From Micromonospora echinospora (GTDB lineage: Bacteria > Actinomycetota > Actinomycetes > Mycobacteriales > Micromonosporaceae), in the NCBI RefSeq assembly GCF_014203425.1, contig NZ_JACHJC010000001.1, forward strand, positions 5,854,001 to 5,918,000: a stretch of DNA of 64,000 nt, read 5' to 3'. Positions within the stretch are counted from its first letter, which is position 1, and each line of letters begins with the position of its first letter. This document shows positions 24,442 to 33,200 of the stretch, piece by piece. Under the pieces are notes generated by a model that ran no database searches, was not told where the DNA came from, and worked only from the letters and a program-made list of their open reading frames with translations. The translations under genes and the position numbers were made by a program.

Positions 24442-26199
24442 ATGCGGGGCGGTCGGGTGGTGGCGGTGTCCGCCGCGTCGGCGCTCGTCCTGGCCGTGCT
24501 GTACCTCACCCTGCCGGTCACCGGCTCGGACCTGTCCGCCCAGGTCGCCCGCGCCGACTTCTTCGCCGCGCACCCCTCCGCCCTGGTCGACCTGCGCTGG
24601 TACGGCGGCGTGCACCCATGGGGCTACAGCCTGGTCTCGCCGCCACTGATGGCGCTGCTCGGCGTACGCGTCACCGGCGCGCTCGCGCTGCTCGCCTCCG
24701 CCACCGCGTTCGCGGCCCTGCTGGTGCGTACCCGGATGCCCCGCCCGCTGCTGGGCAGCCTGGTCGGCGTGCTGACGATCGCCGGCAACCTGGTGTCCGG
24801 CCGGGTCACCTACGCCCTCGGCGTCGCGTTCGGCCTGGCCGCGCTGCTCGCGCTCACAGCACCCGCCCGCCGCGCTGCCGCCGGTGCCAGTGCCGACCCG
24901 GCCGGTGCTGGGGGTGGCGGCAGCAGCGTCTGGGCGGCCGCCGCCGTTGTCGCCGCGCTGCTCGCCTCAGCGGCCAGCCCGGTGGCCGGGCTGTTCGTCG
25001 GGCTCGTCGGCGTCGCGCTGCTGCTGACCCGCCGTTACGCCGATGGCCTGCTGCTCGCCGTACCCGCGGCCGGGCCGCTCGCCGTGACCGGGCTGCTGTT
25101 CGGCGAGGGCGGCTGGATGAACATCAGCCGCACCGACACCGTGCACGCCGTGGTGACGAGCCTGCTGGTCGCGGCGCTCGTGGCGTACCGGCCGGTGCGG
25201 GTGGGCGCGCTGCTGTCCGCGGCCGGGGTGCTGGCGTCGGCGTTGCTGCCCACCCCGGTCGGGCTGAACGCCACCCGCCTGGTGGTGATGTTCGCGCTGC
25301 CGCTGCTGGCCGCCGCAGCGACGCCACCCGCATGGCTCACCGCGAGCCGCCTCGGCGGTCGACTCGGCGCGGCTCGACTCGGGGCGGGCCGGGGTGGCGT
25401 GGGCCCGGACAGCGCGGACCGGGGCGGAGTGGACCCGGACAGCGAGGGCCGTTCCGACAGCGGCCCGGCTGGCACGGGCCGACTCGGCGAGGGTCGGTCC
25501 CGCCGGGCGGTCGGCGCGGCCGGGCTGGCGGCCCTGCTCGCCGTCGTCTGCTGGTGGCAGCCGCCGGTGGTCACCGCCGACCTGCGCAGCGCCGACGATC
25601 CGACGGCAGACCCGGCGTACTTCGCTCCGCTGCGCGCGGAACTGGCCCGGCGCGGGCTCACCGGGCGGGTGGAGGTGCCGCCGACCCGCAACTACTGGGA
25701 GGCCGCTCGCATGGGCGAGGTGCCGCTGGCCCGGGGCTGGCTGCGTCAGGCCGACATCGACCGCAACCCGCTGTTCTTCACCACTGTGCCCGGCGCGGAC
25801 GGCACCGGCATTCCGCTGACGCCCGTCACCTACCGGGACTGGCTGGCCGACAACGCGGTGCAGTACGTGGCAGTGCCCGACGCCGAGTTCTCCTGGGTGG
25901 GGCGGTCCGAGGCGAAGCTGGTGGAGTTGGGTCAGCCGTACCTGACCGAGGTCTGGTCGGACCGGCACTGGAAGCTGTACGCGGTCGCCGACCCCACCCC
26001 GCTGGTCGGCGCGCCGGGCGAACTGGTCCGCCAGGACGGCGCCTCGATCACGTTCCGCACCCCCGCCGCCGGCCCCATCCCGATCCGGGTACGCCACGAC
26101 CGCTGGCTGACCGCCTCGGACGGCGCCACGGTAACCCGGGACGGCGAGTGGACCACCGTGACGGTCCCCCGAGCGGGCACCTACACCCTCACAAGCTGA
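24442..26199 (+). CDS. Polytopic membrane protein with low-complexity insertion
   Basis: A 585-residue membrane protein. An early extracytoplasmic loop (SDLSAQVARADFFAAHPSAL, RWYGGVHPWGYSLVSPPLMAL) is followed by about ten helices and a C-terminal soluble domain. A repetitive Gly/Arg/Asp-rich insertion of about 50 residues (LGAARLGAGRGGVGPDSAD, then similar units) interrupts it near residue 320-370. The ATG at 24442 follows AGGAGGT by 4 nt. It is divergent from the MptB-like gene, so a role in the same envelope glycan pathway is plausible. The family is not recognised with certainty; such proteins are sometimes mislabelled MFS transporters. Confidence 0.55.
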   Translation: MRGGRVVAVSAASALVLAVLYLTLPVTGSDLSAQVARADFFAAHPSALVDLRWYGGVHPWGYSLVSPPLMALLGVRVTGALALLASATAFAALLVRTRMPRPLLGSLVGVLTIAGNLVSGRVTYALGVAFGLAALLALTAPARRAAAGASADPAGAGGGGSSVWAAAAVVAALLASAASPVAGLFVGLVGVALLLTRRYADGLLLAVPAAGPLAVTGLLFGEGGWMNISRTDTVHAVVTSLLVAALVAYRPVRVGALLSAAGVLASALLPTPVGLNATRLVVMFALPLLAAAATPPAWLTASRLGGRLGAARLGAGRGGVGPDSADRGGVDPDSEGRSDSGPAGTGRLGEGRSRRAVGAAGLAALLAVVCWWQPPVVTADLRSADDPTADPAYFAPLRAELARRGLTGRVEVPPTRNYWEAARMGEVPLARGWLRQADIDRNPLFFTTVPGADGTGIPLTPVTYRDWLADNAVQYVAVPDAEFSWVGRSEAKLVELGQPYLTEVWSDRHWKLYAVADPTPLVGAPGELVRQDGASITFRTPAAGPIPIRVRHDRWLTASDGATVTRDGEWTTVTVPRAGTYTLTS

Positions 26200-26602
26200 C
26201 CCCGGCTAGAGATCTTGGTACGAAATGGCCCCCATAGGGGCCCCATAGGGGCCGTTCTCTACCAAGATCTCTCGGCACTCCCGGGATGCGGAACGCAAGT
26301 CTCGTGTTTCGGGACCAGCGTCAGCAGCGGGAAGCGAGGGCGGTCACCGAGGCCCCACCACGCCGCGGCACCGGGCTGGACCGCCTCGCTCTGTGACCGC
26401 CTCCCCGCCGCCGACGACAGACGGCGCAGCTAGGGCCGCAAGTGCAAGATCGACGCCGAGGGCCGGGCGGGGGGCAAGGCCGAGGGTCGGGCGGCGGGGC
26501 AAGGCCGCGGGCCGGGCAGGGGCAAGACCGAGGGCCGAGCCGGGCGAGGGCAGGGCGGGGGCGGGCAGGCCGGGCAGCCAAGAGGCGTGGGCGGGGCAGG
26601 GT
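26200..26602. other. Spacer after membrane-protein gene
   Basis: No gene is supported in about 400 bp. It holds an inverted repeat (26208-26272), then a purine-rich stretch (about 26440-26600) of degenerate GGGC/GAGGGC repeats with coding-like shadows but no ribosome site or plausible protein. Confidence 0.65.
26208..26272. repeat. GATC-type intergenic palindrome B
   Basis: Arms AGAGATCTTGGTA (26208-26220) and TACCAAGATCTCT (26260-26272), 13 bp perfect. The 39-nt loop contains a duplicated CCCCATAGGGG. It shares GATCTTGG with the element at 49192. Confidence 0.8.
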
Positions 26603-29600
26603 CTAGAGGGGTGACTCCAGGATGCGCTGGACGACGGTGCGGGAGTGGCGGCCGGTGCGCAGGTACTCGTCGAGGAACTCGCCCTGGTCCTCGCGCCCCA
26701 GCAGCCGCACCACCCCGGCCAGCTCCACCCCGTGCCGGGGCAGCTGGTCACCGGCCCGGCCGCGTACCAGCATCAGCGCGTCGCGCACCTCGGCGGCGAG
26801 CGTCCAGCCGGCGGCCAGCTCGGCCGCGTCGGTGGCGTCGAGCAGGCCGGCGTCGCGGGCGGCGGTCAGCGCGTCGAGCGTACGGGTGCCGCGCAGCTCG
26901 GGCATCCGGCCGGCGTACCGGAGCTGGAGCAGCTGCACGGCCCACTCGACGTCGGCGAGCCCGCCCCGGCCCAGCTTGGTGTGCGTGGCCGGGTCGGCGC
27001 CCCGGGGCAGCCGCTCGGTCTCGACCCGCGCCTTGATCCGGCGGATCTCGATGACCTGCTCGCGGGTCAGCCCGTCGGCCGGGTAGCGCACCGGCTCGAT
27101 CATCGCCTCGAACTCGGCGCCCAGGTCGGCGTCGCCGCAGACGAACCGGGCCCGCAGCAGCGCCTGCGCCTCCCACACCCGCGACCAGCGCGCGTAGTAC
27201 TGCGCGTACGCGGCGAGGCTGCGGACCAGCGGGCCCTGCCGCCCTTCGGGGCGCAGGTCGGCGTCGACGCCGAGCGGCGGGTCGGGAGCGGGCGCGGACA
27301 GCAGCCGGCGCAGTTCCTCGGCGACGGCGTGCGCCGCCGCGCTCGCGGTGCTCTCGTCCACGCCGGGCGGCGGGTCGTAGACGAACAGCACGTCGGCGTC
27401 GGAAAGGTAGTTGGACTCGTACCCGCCGAGCCGGCCCATGCCGATCACCGCGAAGCGCAGCCCGGGCGGTCCGGGGTGGACGGTACGGGCGGCGCGCAGC
27501 GCGGCGGCGAGCGTGGCATCGGCGACGTGGGACAGCGCGGTGCCCACTGCCGTCACGTCCACCACTGTGGGCCGGCGTTCCCCGCCGCCGACCGGGCGGG
27601 GGGTGAGCGGGGCGAGCGAGCCGGCGCGGCTGAGCACGTCGGCGGCGGCGATCCGGACCAGCTCCCGGCGGCGCAGGGCGCGGACCGCCCGGATCGCCTC
27701 GACCGGGTCGTCGTGCCGGGCGGCGGCCGCGGCGAACCCGTCGACGAGCGTCTCGCGCGGGCGCGGGGTCAGTTCGCTGTCCTCGGCGAGCAGCCGCAGC
27801 GCCTCCGGCTCGCGGGACAGCATGTCGGCCGCGTACCGGGACGAGGAGAGCACCCGGGCCAGGCGGCGCGCGACAGGGCCGGAGTCGCGCAGCAGGCGCA
27901 GGTACCACGGGGTGCTGCCGAGCTTGTCGGACACCTGCCGGTAGTTGAGCAGCCCGCGGTCCGGCTCGGGGGCGTCGGCGAACTCGTCGAGCAGCACCGG
28001 CAGCAGCGTGCGCTGGATCGCGGCGGTACGGCTGACCCCGCCGGTGAGCGCCTGGAGGTGCCGCAGCGCGCCGGCCGGGTCGGCGAAGCCGAGCACCTCC
28101 AGCCGGTGCCGGGCCGCCTCGGGCGTGAGGCGCAGCCCTTCGGCCGGCACCCTGGCCACGGATTCCAGCAGCGGCCGGTAGAGCAGTTTGGCGTGCAGCC
28201 GGCGTACCTCGGTGGCGTGGGTGACCCACTCGGCGCGGAACTCCTCGACGGCGCTGCGGCCCGGCGTGGCCGCGTAGCCGAGCGCGGCGGCGAGCCAGCG
28301 CAGCGCGGCCGGCTCGGTCGGCACGGTGTGGGTGCGGCGCAGCGCCTGGAGCTGGAGCCGGTGCTCGATGGCACGCAGGAAGCGGTAGCCGCGCAGTAGC
28401 GCCTCCCCGTCGGCGCGCCCGACGTATCCGCCGGCGACGAGCGCGCGCAGCGCCGGCACGGTGCCCGGCACCCGCAGCGACTCGTCGCCGCGGCCGTGCA
28501 CGAGCTGCAGCAGCTGGACGGCGAACTCGATGTCGCGCAGCCCGCCCGGACCGCGCTTGATCTCGCGTTCCAGCTCCTTCGGCGGCACGTTGTCGAGGAT
28601 CTTGCGGCGCATGGACCGGACGTCCTCGACCGCCTCGGGGCGCTCGGCGGCGGTCCACACGAGCGGGGCCAGCGCCTCGATCCACTCCCGGGCCAGCTCC
28701 AGGTCGCCGGCGGCCGGGCGGGCCTTGAGCAGCGCCTGGAACTCCCACGTGCGGGCCCAGCGCTTGTAGTAGGCGAGGTGGCTGGCGAGCGTGCGGACCA
28801 GCGGCCCCCGGTTGCCCTCAGGTCGCAGCGCCGCGTCGACCGGCCAGGCCACCAGGCCGCAGATCTGGATCAGCCGGGTGGCGACCTGGGTGGCGGCGGG
28901 CAGGTCGTCGTCGGTCGCGGAGACGAAGATGACGTCGACGTCGGAGACGTAGTTCAGCTCGTCGCCGCCGCACTTGCCCATCGCCACCACTGCGAGGCGA
29001 GGGCGCGGCGTGCCCTCGGGCAGCTCGGCGGCGGCGATGTCGTAGGCGGCGGCCAGCGTGGCGTCGGCCAGCCCGGACAGCGCCGCCATGGTCTGCTCCA
29101 GGCCGCGCCCGCCGGTCAGGTCGGCCGCCGCGATCCGCAGCAGCGCGAGACGGTACGCCTGCCGCAGCAGCGGGACGGCGCCGGTGAGAGTGGTGAGCCG
29201 GGCGGCCACGCTCAGGTCGAGCCGGCCGTCCGCGGTGGGGGCGAGCCCGTCCGGCTCGGTGGCCAGCACGGCCCACTGCCCCGGGTTGGCCACCAGGTGG
29301 TCGCCGAGCGCGGAGGAGGCGCCGAGCACCGCGATCAGCCGGCGGCGCAGCCCGGGGTCGGCGGCCAGCGCGTCGCGTACGGCCACCTCGTCGCCGGAGC
29401 GCCGCTCGGATTCGACCATCCGGTGCAACTGACGCAGGGCCAGGTCCGGGTCGGCGGCGCGGGACAGCGCGGCGAGCAGCTCGGCGGCGCGTTCGTCGGC
29501 CGGCTCCTGCGTGTCGGGCCGCCACAGGGCGAGCCCGTCCGGGCCGAGCAGGTCGGCGGCGCGCGTCACGCCGTCACCCTCGGCGAATCCGTAGCGGGCC

Positions 29601-29626
29601 AGGCGCCCGCGGGCCGGCCGGGTCAC
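26603..29626 (-). CDS. glnE: GlnE, glutamine synthetase adenylyltransferase/deadenylase
   Basis: A 1007-residue bifunctional enzyme that adds and removes AMP on the GlnA tyrosine. It has two nucleotidyltransferase halves. The N-terminal one contains VAMGKCGGDELNYVSDVDVI (adenylyl-removing domain). The C-terminal one contains IGMGRLGGYESNYLSDADVL (adenylylating domain). Each carries the G-G-x-E-x5-SDxD motif and is followed by a GlnD-like helical region (RGPGGLRDIEFAVQLLQL; LGRGGLADVEWAVQLLQL). The GTG at 29626 lies 2 nt after the amidotransferase stop, so the genes are cotranscribed. The target GlnA (20011) keeps its Tyr402. Confidence 0.97.
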   Translation of the reverse strand: MTRPARGRLARYGFAEGDGVTRAADLLGPDGLALWRPDTQEPADERAAELLAALSRAADPDLALRQLHRMVESERRSGDEVAVRDALAADPGLRRRLIAVLGASSALGDHLVANPGQWAVLATEPDGLAPTADGRLDLSVAARLTTLTGAVPLLRQAYRLALLRIAAADLTGGRGLEQTMAALSGLADATLAAAYDIAAAELPEGTPRPRLAVVAMGKCGGDELNYVSDVDVIFVSATDDDLPAATQVATRLIQICGLVAWPVDAALRPEGNRGPLVRTLASHLAYYKRWARTWEFQALLKARPAAGDLELAREWIEALAPLVWTAAERPEAVEDVRSMRRKILDNVPPKELEREIKRGPGGLRDIEFAVQLLQLVHGRGDESLRVPGTVPALRALVAGGYVGRADGEALLRGYRFLRAIEHRLQLQALRRTHTVPTEPAALRWLAAALGYAATPGRSAVEEFRAEWVTHATEVRRLHAKLLYRPLLESVARVPAEGLRLTPEAARHRLEVLGFADPAGALRHLQALTGGVSRTAAIQRTLLPVLLDEFADAPEPDRGLLNYRQVSDKLGSTPWYLRLLRDSGPVARRLARVLSSSRYAADMLSREPEALRLLAEDSELTPRPRETLVDGFAAAAARHDDPVEAIRAVRALRRRELVRIAAADVLSRAGSLAPLTPRPVGGGERRPTVVDVTAVGTALSHVADATLAAALRAARTVHPGPPGLRFAVIGMGRLGGYESNYLSDADVLFVYDPPPGVDESTASAAAHAVAEELRRLLSAPAPDPPLGVDADLRPEGRQGPLVRSLAAYAQYYARWSRVWEAQALLRARFVCGDADLGAEFEAMIEPVRYPADGLTREQVIEIRRIKARVETERLPRGADPATHTKLGRGGLADVEWAVQLLQLRYAGRMPELRGTRTLDALTAARDAGLLDATDAAELAAGWTLAAEVRDALMLVRGRAGDQLPRHGVELAGVVRLLGREDQGEFLDEYLRTGRHSRTVVQRILESPL

Positions 29627-29628
29627 CC

Positions 29629-30396
29629 TCAGGCCCCGAGCAGCGGCAGGCTGCGGCGCGGGTTGTCGTCGCCGAGCTCGCCGAGCGCGAGCGCGGCGAA
29701 CCGGATCGCGAACGGCTGCCACGCTTCCTCGACGTCGGCCATCACCCGGTCGCAGGCGGCCACCACCAGCTCCGGGTCGTAGTCCAGCTCGGCCAGCACC
29801 GCCGAGTCGCGGGACCACTCGGCGATCATCGCGGTGTCGCACTCGATGTGGAACTGCAGGCCCCAGGCCCGGTCGCCGAGGCGGAACGCCTGATGCGGGT
29901 AGCGGGTGGACGCGGCCAGCAGCGTCGCGCCGTGTGGCAGTTCGGTGATCTCGTCGGCGTGCCACTGGAGCACGTCGGGCATCAGCGGCACGTACCGGAA
30001 CAGCGGATCGTCCTCGGCGGCGTCGCGCCGGCCCACCAGCGCCGGGCCGATCTCCGGCCCGGACGGGCTGCGCTCGACCAGGCCGGCGTGCGCGGTGGCG
30101 AGCAGTTGCGCGCCGAGGCAGATCGCGAGCGTGGGCACCCGCTGGCGGACCGCCTTGCGCAGCAGCCCTTCCACCGCCGGGAACCAGGGCGCGCCGGGGG
30201 CGCCGTCGGGCCCCGGGTACGCCTGCTGGTCGCCGCCGAGCACCACCAGGGCGGCGTACCCCTCCAGGTCGGCGGGGAGCGCGTCACCGGCGTGCGGACG
30301 CAGGACGCGCAGCTCCAGGCCCCCTTCGGTGAGCCACTCCCCCAGGCGGCGGAGGTCGTCGGTCGGGTCGTTCTCGATCACCAGCGCGGTCGCCAC
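29629..30396 (-). CDS. Class I glutamine amidotransferase domain protein
   Basis: A 255-residue stand-alone class I glutamine amidotransferase. The catalytic triad is visible: Cys93 in TLAICLGAQLLA and His183/Glu185 in GLQFHIECD. It resembles the GMP-synthase-like GATase1 group found upstream of glnE in actinobacteria. The GTG at 30396 lies 7 nt after a TAGCCT box (complement of 30404-30409), so it is probably leaderless. It is the first gene of a two-gene unit with glnE (2-nt gap), suggesting a nitrogen-metabolism link, but the ammonia acceptor is unknown. Confidence 0.85.
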   Translation of the reverse strand: MATALVIENDPTDDLRRLGEWLTEGGLELRVLRPHAGDALPADLEGYAALVVLGGDQQAYPGPDGAPGAPWFPAVEGLLRKAVRQRVPTLAICLGAQLLATAHAGLVERSPSGPEIGPALVGRRDAAEDDPLFRYVPLMPDVLQWHADEITELPHGATLLAASTRYPHQAFRLGDRAWGLQFHIECDTAMIAEWSRDSAVLAELDYDPELVVAACDRVMADVEEAWQPFAIRFAALALGELGDDNPRRSLPLLGA

Positions 30397-30403
30397 GACG
30401 TCG

Positions 30404-30409
30404 AGGCTA
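30404..30409 (-). promoter_or_regulatory. -10 box TAGCCT for amidotransferase-glnE unit
   Basis: On the minus strand TAGCCT ends 7 nt before the GTG at 30396. It is back-to-back with the LD-carboxypeptidase promoter at 30446. Confidence 0.5.
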
Positions 30410-30445
30410 ACCGGTGCGCCCGACAGGGCACGGTCCGGCAGGCCC

Positions 30446-30451
30446 TAGGCT
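30446..30451 (+). promoter_or_regulatory. -10 box TAGGCT of leaderless LD-carboxypeptidase gene
   Basis: TAGGCT ends 7 nt before the GTG at 30459, which fixes that start. Confidence 0.5.
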
Positions 30452-30458
30452 CGCGATC

Positions 30459-31385
30459 GTGCCCGACGACTGCCTGCGTCCACCGGCCCTGCGTCCCGGC
30501 GACGCGGTGATGCTGGTGTCCCCGTCCGGACCGACCCGCCCCGAGCGGGTGGCCCGTGGCATCGAGCTGCTGACCGGTTGGGGGCTGCGGCCGGTGCCCG
30601 CGCCGAACGCGTACGCCAGGCGGGGTTACCTGGCCGGCGACGACGCGCTGCGGGCCGCGGACCTGAACGCCGCGTTCGCCGACCCGGAGATCCGCGGCGT
30701 GATCTGCACCCGGGGCGGCTACGGCGCGCAGCGGGTGGTCGACCTGATCGACATGGCTGCGGTACGCCGGGACCCGAAGGTGGTGGCCGGGTTCTCCGAC
30801 ATCACCGCGTTGCAGTTCGCGCTCTGGCGGGGCGCCCGGCTGGCCGGCGTGCACGGCCCGGGGGCCGCGTGGCGGGACGAGCGCACCCCGCTCCGCTCGG
30901 CGGAGTCGCTGCACGCCGCGCTGACCAGCGCCGAGCCGGTGACGGTGGCGGCTGTCGAGGCGGAGGAGACGTACCCGGTGCGGGTGCCCGGCCGGGCCGA
31001 GGGCCGGCTGCTCGGCGGCAACCTGTGTCTGATCACCGCGTCGATCGGCACGCCGGACATGCCCGACCTGACCGGGGCGATCCTGCTGGTCGAGGAGGTG
31101 CAGGAGCCGCCGTACAAGATCGACCGGATGCTCACGCACCTGCGTCGCTGCGGCGCGCTGGACGGCATCGCCGCTGTGGCTGTGGGCCAGTTCACCGAGT
31201 GCGCGGACGGCTGGGACACCACAGTCGTGGACGTGCTCACCGACCGCCTGGGCGACCTGGGCGTACCGGTCCTGGGCGGCCTGCCGATCGGCCACGGCCC
31301 CGGCCAGCTGACCGTCCCGGTCGGTACCCCCGCGGTTCTGGACGCCACCACCGGCACCCTCACCGTGACGTCCGCCGTCCGCTGA
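30459..31385 (+). CDS. LD-carboxypeptidase (peptidase S66)
   Basis: A 308-residue muramoyl-tetrapeptide LD-carboxypeptidase-like protein that would trim the terminal D-Ala from murein tetrapeptides during recycling. S66 motifs: GDAVMLVSPSGP at the start, ICTRGGYGAQRVVDLID, the nucleophile Ser113 in GFSDITALQF, LLGGNLCLITASIGTP, a glutamate in LLVEEVQEPPYKIDRML and the histidine in PIGHGPGQ. There is no signal peptide, so it acts in the cytoplasm. It is divergent from the amidotransferase-glnE unit. A long hairpin follows. Confidence 0.9.
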   Translation: MPDDCLRPPALRPGDAVMLVSPSGPTRPERVARGIELLTGWGLRPVPAPNAYARRGYLAGDDALRAADLNAAFADPEIRGVICTRGGYGAQRVVDLIDMAAVRRDPKVVAGFSDITALQFALWRGARLAGVHGPGAAWRDERTPLRSAESLHAALTSAEPVTVAAVEAEETYPVRVPGRAEGRLLGGNLCLITASIGTPDMPDLTGAILLVEEVQEPPYKIDRMLTHLRRCGALDGIAAVAVGQFTECADGWDTTVVDVLTDRLGDLGVPVLGGLPIGHGPGQLTVPVGTPAVLDATTGTLTVTSAVR

Positions 31386-31399
31386 GGCCGAGCCCTGGC

Positions 31400-31454
31400 G
31401 ATCATGAGGTTGGCGGCAGTTCAGAGATCCACAACTGCCGCCAACCTCATGATC
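31400..31454. terminator. 22-bp hairpin between convergent genes (GATC-type palindrome C)
   Basis: Arms 31400-31421 and 31433-31454 are perfectly complementary over 22 bp (outer sequence GATCATGAGGTTGG), with an 11-nt loop. It lies between two converging stop codons, the right arm reaching within the last codons of the minus-strand gene. It probably acts as a bidirectional terminator but lacks T-tracts. Confidence 0.7.
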
Positions 31455-32346
31455 AGCGCTGAGACGGGGCGAGGTGGGCGACCGCGCCGATCTCCAGTGC
31501 GGCCCAGACCGTGCCGTCGGGGGTGACCGTCAGGCCGTGGGGCTCGGACGCGGGGGTGGGCAGGGCGTGGGCGGTGTGGTTGCCGTCGGGGTCGATGTGG
31601 GCGATGCGGTTGGCGCTCCACTCGGTGAGCCAGCAGCCACCGGCCGGGTCCGCGACGATCGCGTGCGGGCGCGCCGCGCGGTCCGGCAGCGGGAACTCGC
31701 CGATCCGCCCGTCCGGCGTGATCCGCCCGACCTGCCCGGCGGCGATCTCGACGAACCAGAGCGCGCCGTCGCCGCCCCGGGTGATGCCGACCGGCCCGGC
31801 CGCCTCGGTGGGCAGCGGATGCAGCGTCACCGACCCGTCCAGGCCCACCCGGGCGATCGCGTTCGCCTGGTTGAGCGTGAGCCAGAGCGCGTCGTCCGGC
31901 CCGGCCGCGAGCATCGACGGGAAACCCTTGGCCACCGGCAGCCCGAAGGTGGTCACCTCCCCGTCGACGCTCACCCGGCCGACCGTGTCGTCGTTCATGC
32001 CGGCGTACCAGAGCGCGCCGTCCGGGCCCACCGCCAGCCCGCACGGGCCGCAGCCGGGCGGCAGCGCCACCGAGCCGGTCTCGCCGTCGACGGTGATCCG
32101 GCCGAGCCGGTCGTCGCCCGAGCGGGTGTACCAGAGCGCACCGTCCGGGCCGCCGACGATGATCAGCGGGCGGCTGCCCGGCCGGTCGTCGCGGTAGGCC
32201 CGCACCTCACCGTCGAGACCGAGCCGGGCGACGCCGCCGGAGCCGGCCAGCGTCAGCCAGAGCGCGCCGTCGGACCCGACCGTGATCGAGTACGGGCCGG
32301 AGCCCGGCCCGGTGAGCGGGATCTCGCGGATGGCAGGCTGTGTCAT
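31453..32346 (-). CDS. Vgb-like beta-propeller protein (virginiamycin B lyase family)
   Basis: A 297-residue seven-bladed propeller of the virginiamycin B (streptogramin B) lyase family. Repeats of the form GPDGALWYT/GSDGALWLT recur about every 42 residues. The histidines in ARPHAIVADPAGG and SEPHGLTVTPDG occupy places like the catalytic histidines of Vgb. ATG 32346 is preceded by GAAAGGG. Vgb enzymes linearise streptogramin B antibiotics; many environmental homologues are of unknown function, so resistance is only a possibility. There is no signal peptide, so it is cytoplasmic. Confidence 0.8.
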   Translation of the reverse strand: MTQPAIREIPLTGPGSGPYSITVGSDGALWLTLAGSGGVARLGLDGEVRAYRDDRPGSRPLIIVGGPDGALWYTRSGDDRLGRITVDGETGSVALPPGCGPCGLAVGPDGALWYAGMNDDTVGRVSVDGEVTTFGLPVAKGFPSMLAAGPDDALWLTLNQANAIARVGLDGSVTLHPLPTEAAGPVGITRGGDGALWFVEIAAGQVGRITPDGRIGEFPLPDRAARPHAIVADPAGGCWLTEWSANRIAHIDPDGNHTAHALPTPASEPHGLTVTPDGTVWAALEIGAVAHLAPSQR

Positions 32347-32527
32347 CGAGTGGCCCTTTCGTCGGGTTTGGTCCAGCCTTGCGGGCGCTCCCGCACCCGG
32401 CAACACGAATAATCCGGACCATCCGGGCGGGATTGCCAGCCCGCTGACAGGTTCGCCACGGGTTGCCCTCAGTTCCGGGGATCACTGTCGGTGACGTCAT
32501 CGCACCACCACCGGACAGGAGAATCGC

Positions 32528-33028
32528 ATGATCCGCACGATGTCGAAGAAGCGTCTGCTGGTCGGCCTGGCCGCCGCCGGAGTGCTCGGCGTCGGGATCG
32601 CCGCCCCGACGGTGGCGCTCGCCGACGACAAGAGCCCGAACCCGTCCTCGAGCGCCAGCAGCACCGACCAGGGTGACGACCGCCGCCAGAAGCACGCCGA
32701 CCGGCAGGCCGAGTTCGCCGAGGCGCTCGCCAAGGAGCTGGGCGTCCCGGCCGACAAGGTCACCGCAGCGCTGGAGAAGCTGCACGAGCAGCGGCAGGGC
32801 GACCGCCCGGAGCGGCCGGAGCGGCCCTCGACCGAGGACCGGCAGGCCGCGTTGAAGGAGCGGCTGGACCAGGCCGTCACCGACGGCAAGCTGACCCAGG
32901 AGCAGGCCGACGCGGTGCTCAAGGCCGCCGAGGCGGGCGTGTTCCCGGGCGGCCCCGGCCACGACGGCAAGGGCGGCCCGCACGGCGAGCGCGGCGGACA
33001 CGGCAAGGGCGGCCCGGACGGCAAGTGA
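32528..33028 (+). CDS. Secreted helical hypothetical protein
   Basis: A 166-residue protein. A signal peptide (KKRLLVGLAAAGVLGVGIAA, cleavage near ALA-DD) is followed by a Ser/Asp-rich segment and an acidic-basic helical region. That region holds two related helix pairs (EFAEALAKELGVPADKVTAA and ALKERLDQAVTDGKLTQEQA). A Gly/His-rich tail (GGPGHDGKGGPHGERGG) ends it. The ELGV..DKV/KLTQEQAD repeats are common in actinobacterial exported proteins of unknown role. ATG 32528 follows AGGAGA by about 7 nt; MSKKR at codon 5 is an alternative start. Exported, possibly metal-binding through the His/Gly tail (inference). Confidence 0.75.
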   Translation: MIRTMSKKRLLVGLAAAGVLGVGIAAPTVALADDKSPNPSSSASSTDQGDDRRQKHADRQAEFAEALAKELGVPADKVTAALEKLHEQRQGDRPERPERPSTEDRQAALKERLDQAVTDGKLTQEQADAVLKAAEAGVFPGGPGHDGKGGPHGERGGHGKGGPDGK

Positions 33029-33113
33029 CCGCACGGCCACGCCGTATCCCGCCGGCCGGACCTGCTCGTGACCGGCGGCGGCGAGGCCCCCGCCCCGCAC
33101 CAGGCGGCGGGAC

Positions 33114-33152
33114 AGAGGCGCCGCACCGGGACTCCCCGGTGCGGCGCCTGTC
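33114..33152. terminator. Terminator hairpin between convergent genes
   Basis: A 15-bp perfect stem, AGGCGCCGCACCGGG (33116-33130) with 33135-33149, and a 4-nt loop. It lies between the secreted-protein gene and the M28 peptidase gene, which converge. Confidence 0.8.
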
Positions 33153-33200
33153 GCGCCGTCCCCGTGACACCGCAGCCGGCGACACGGGTACGGCAGTGGG

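Noticed and set aside
26440..26600. Possible short gene in the purine-rich stretch before glnE
   Set aside because: Frames consist of Gly/Arg/Pro-rich low complexity without a ribosome site; it is better explained as degenerate repeats.
28496..29782. Plus-strand frame of 428 codons
   Set aside because: It lies wholly antisense to glnE, whose duplicated nucleotidyltransferase motifs are unmistakable.
31453..32346. Calling the Vgb-like gene a streptogramin resistance gene
   Set aside because: Propeller and histidines fit the family, but environmental homologues are widespread and mostly uncharacterised.
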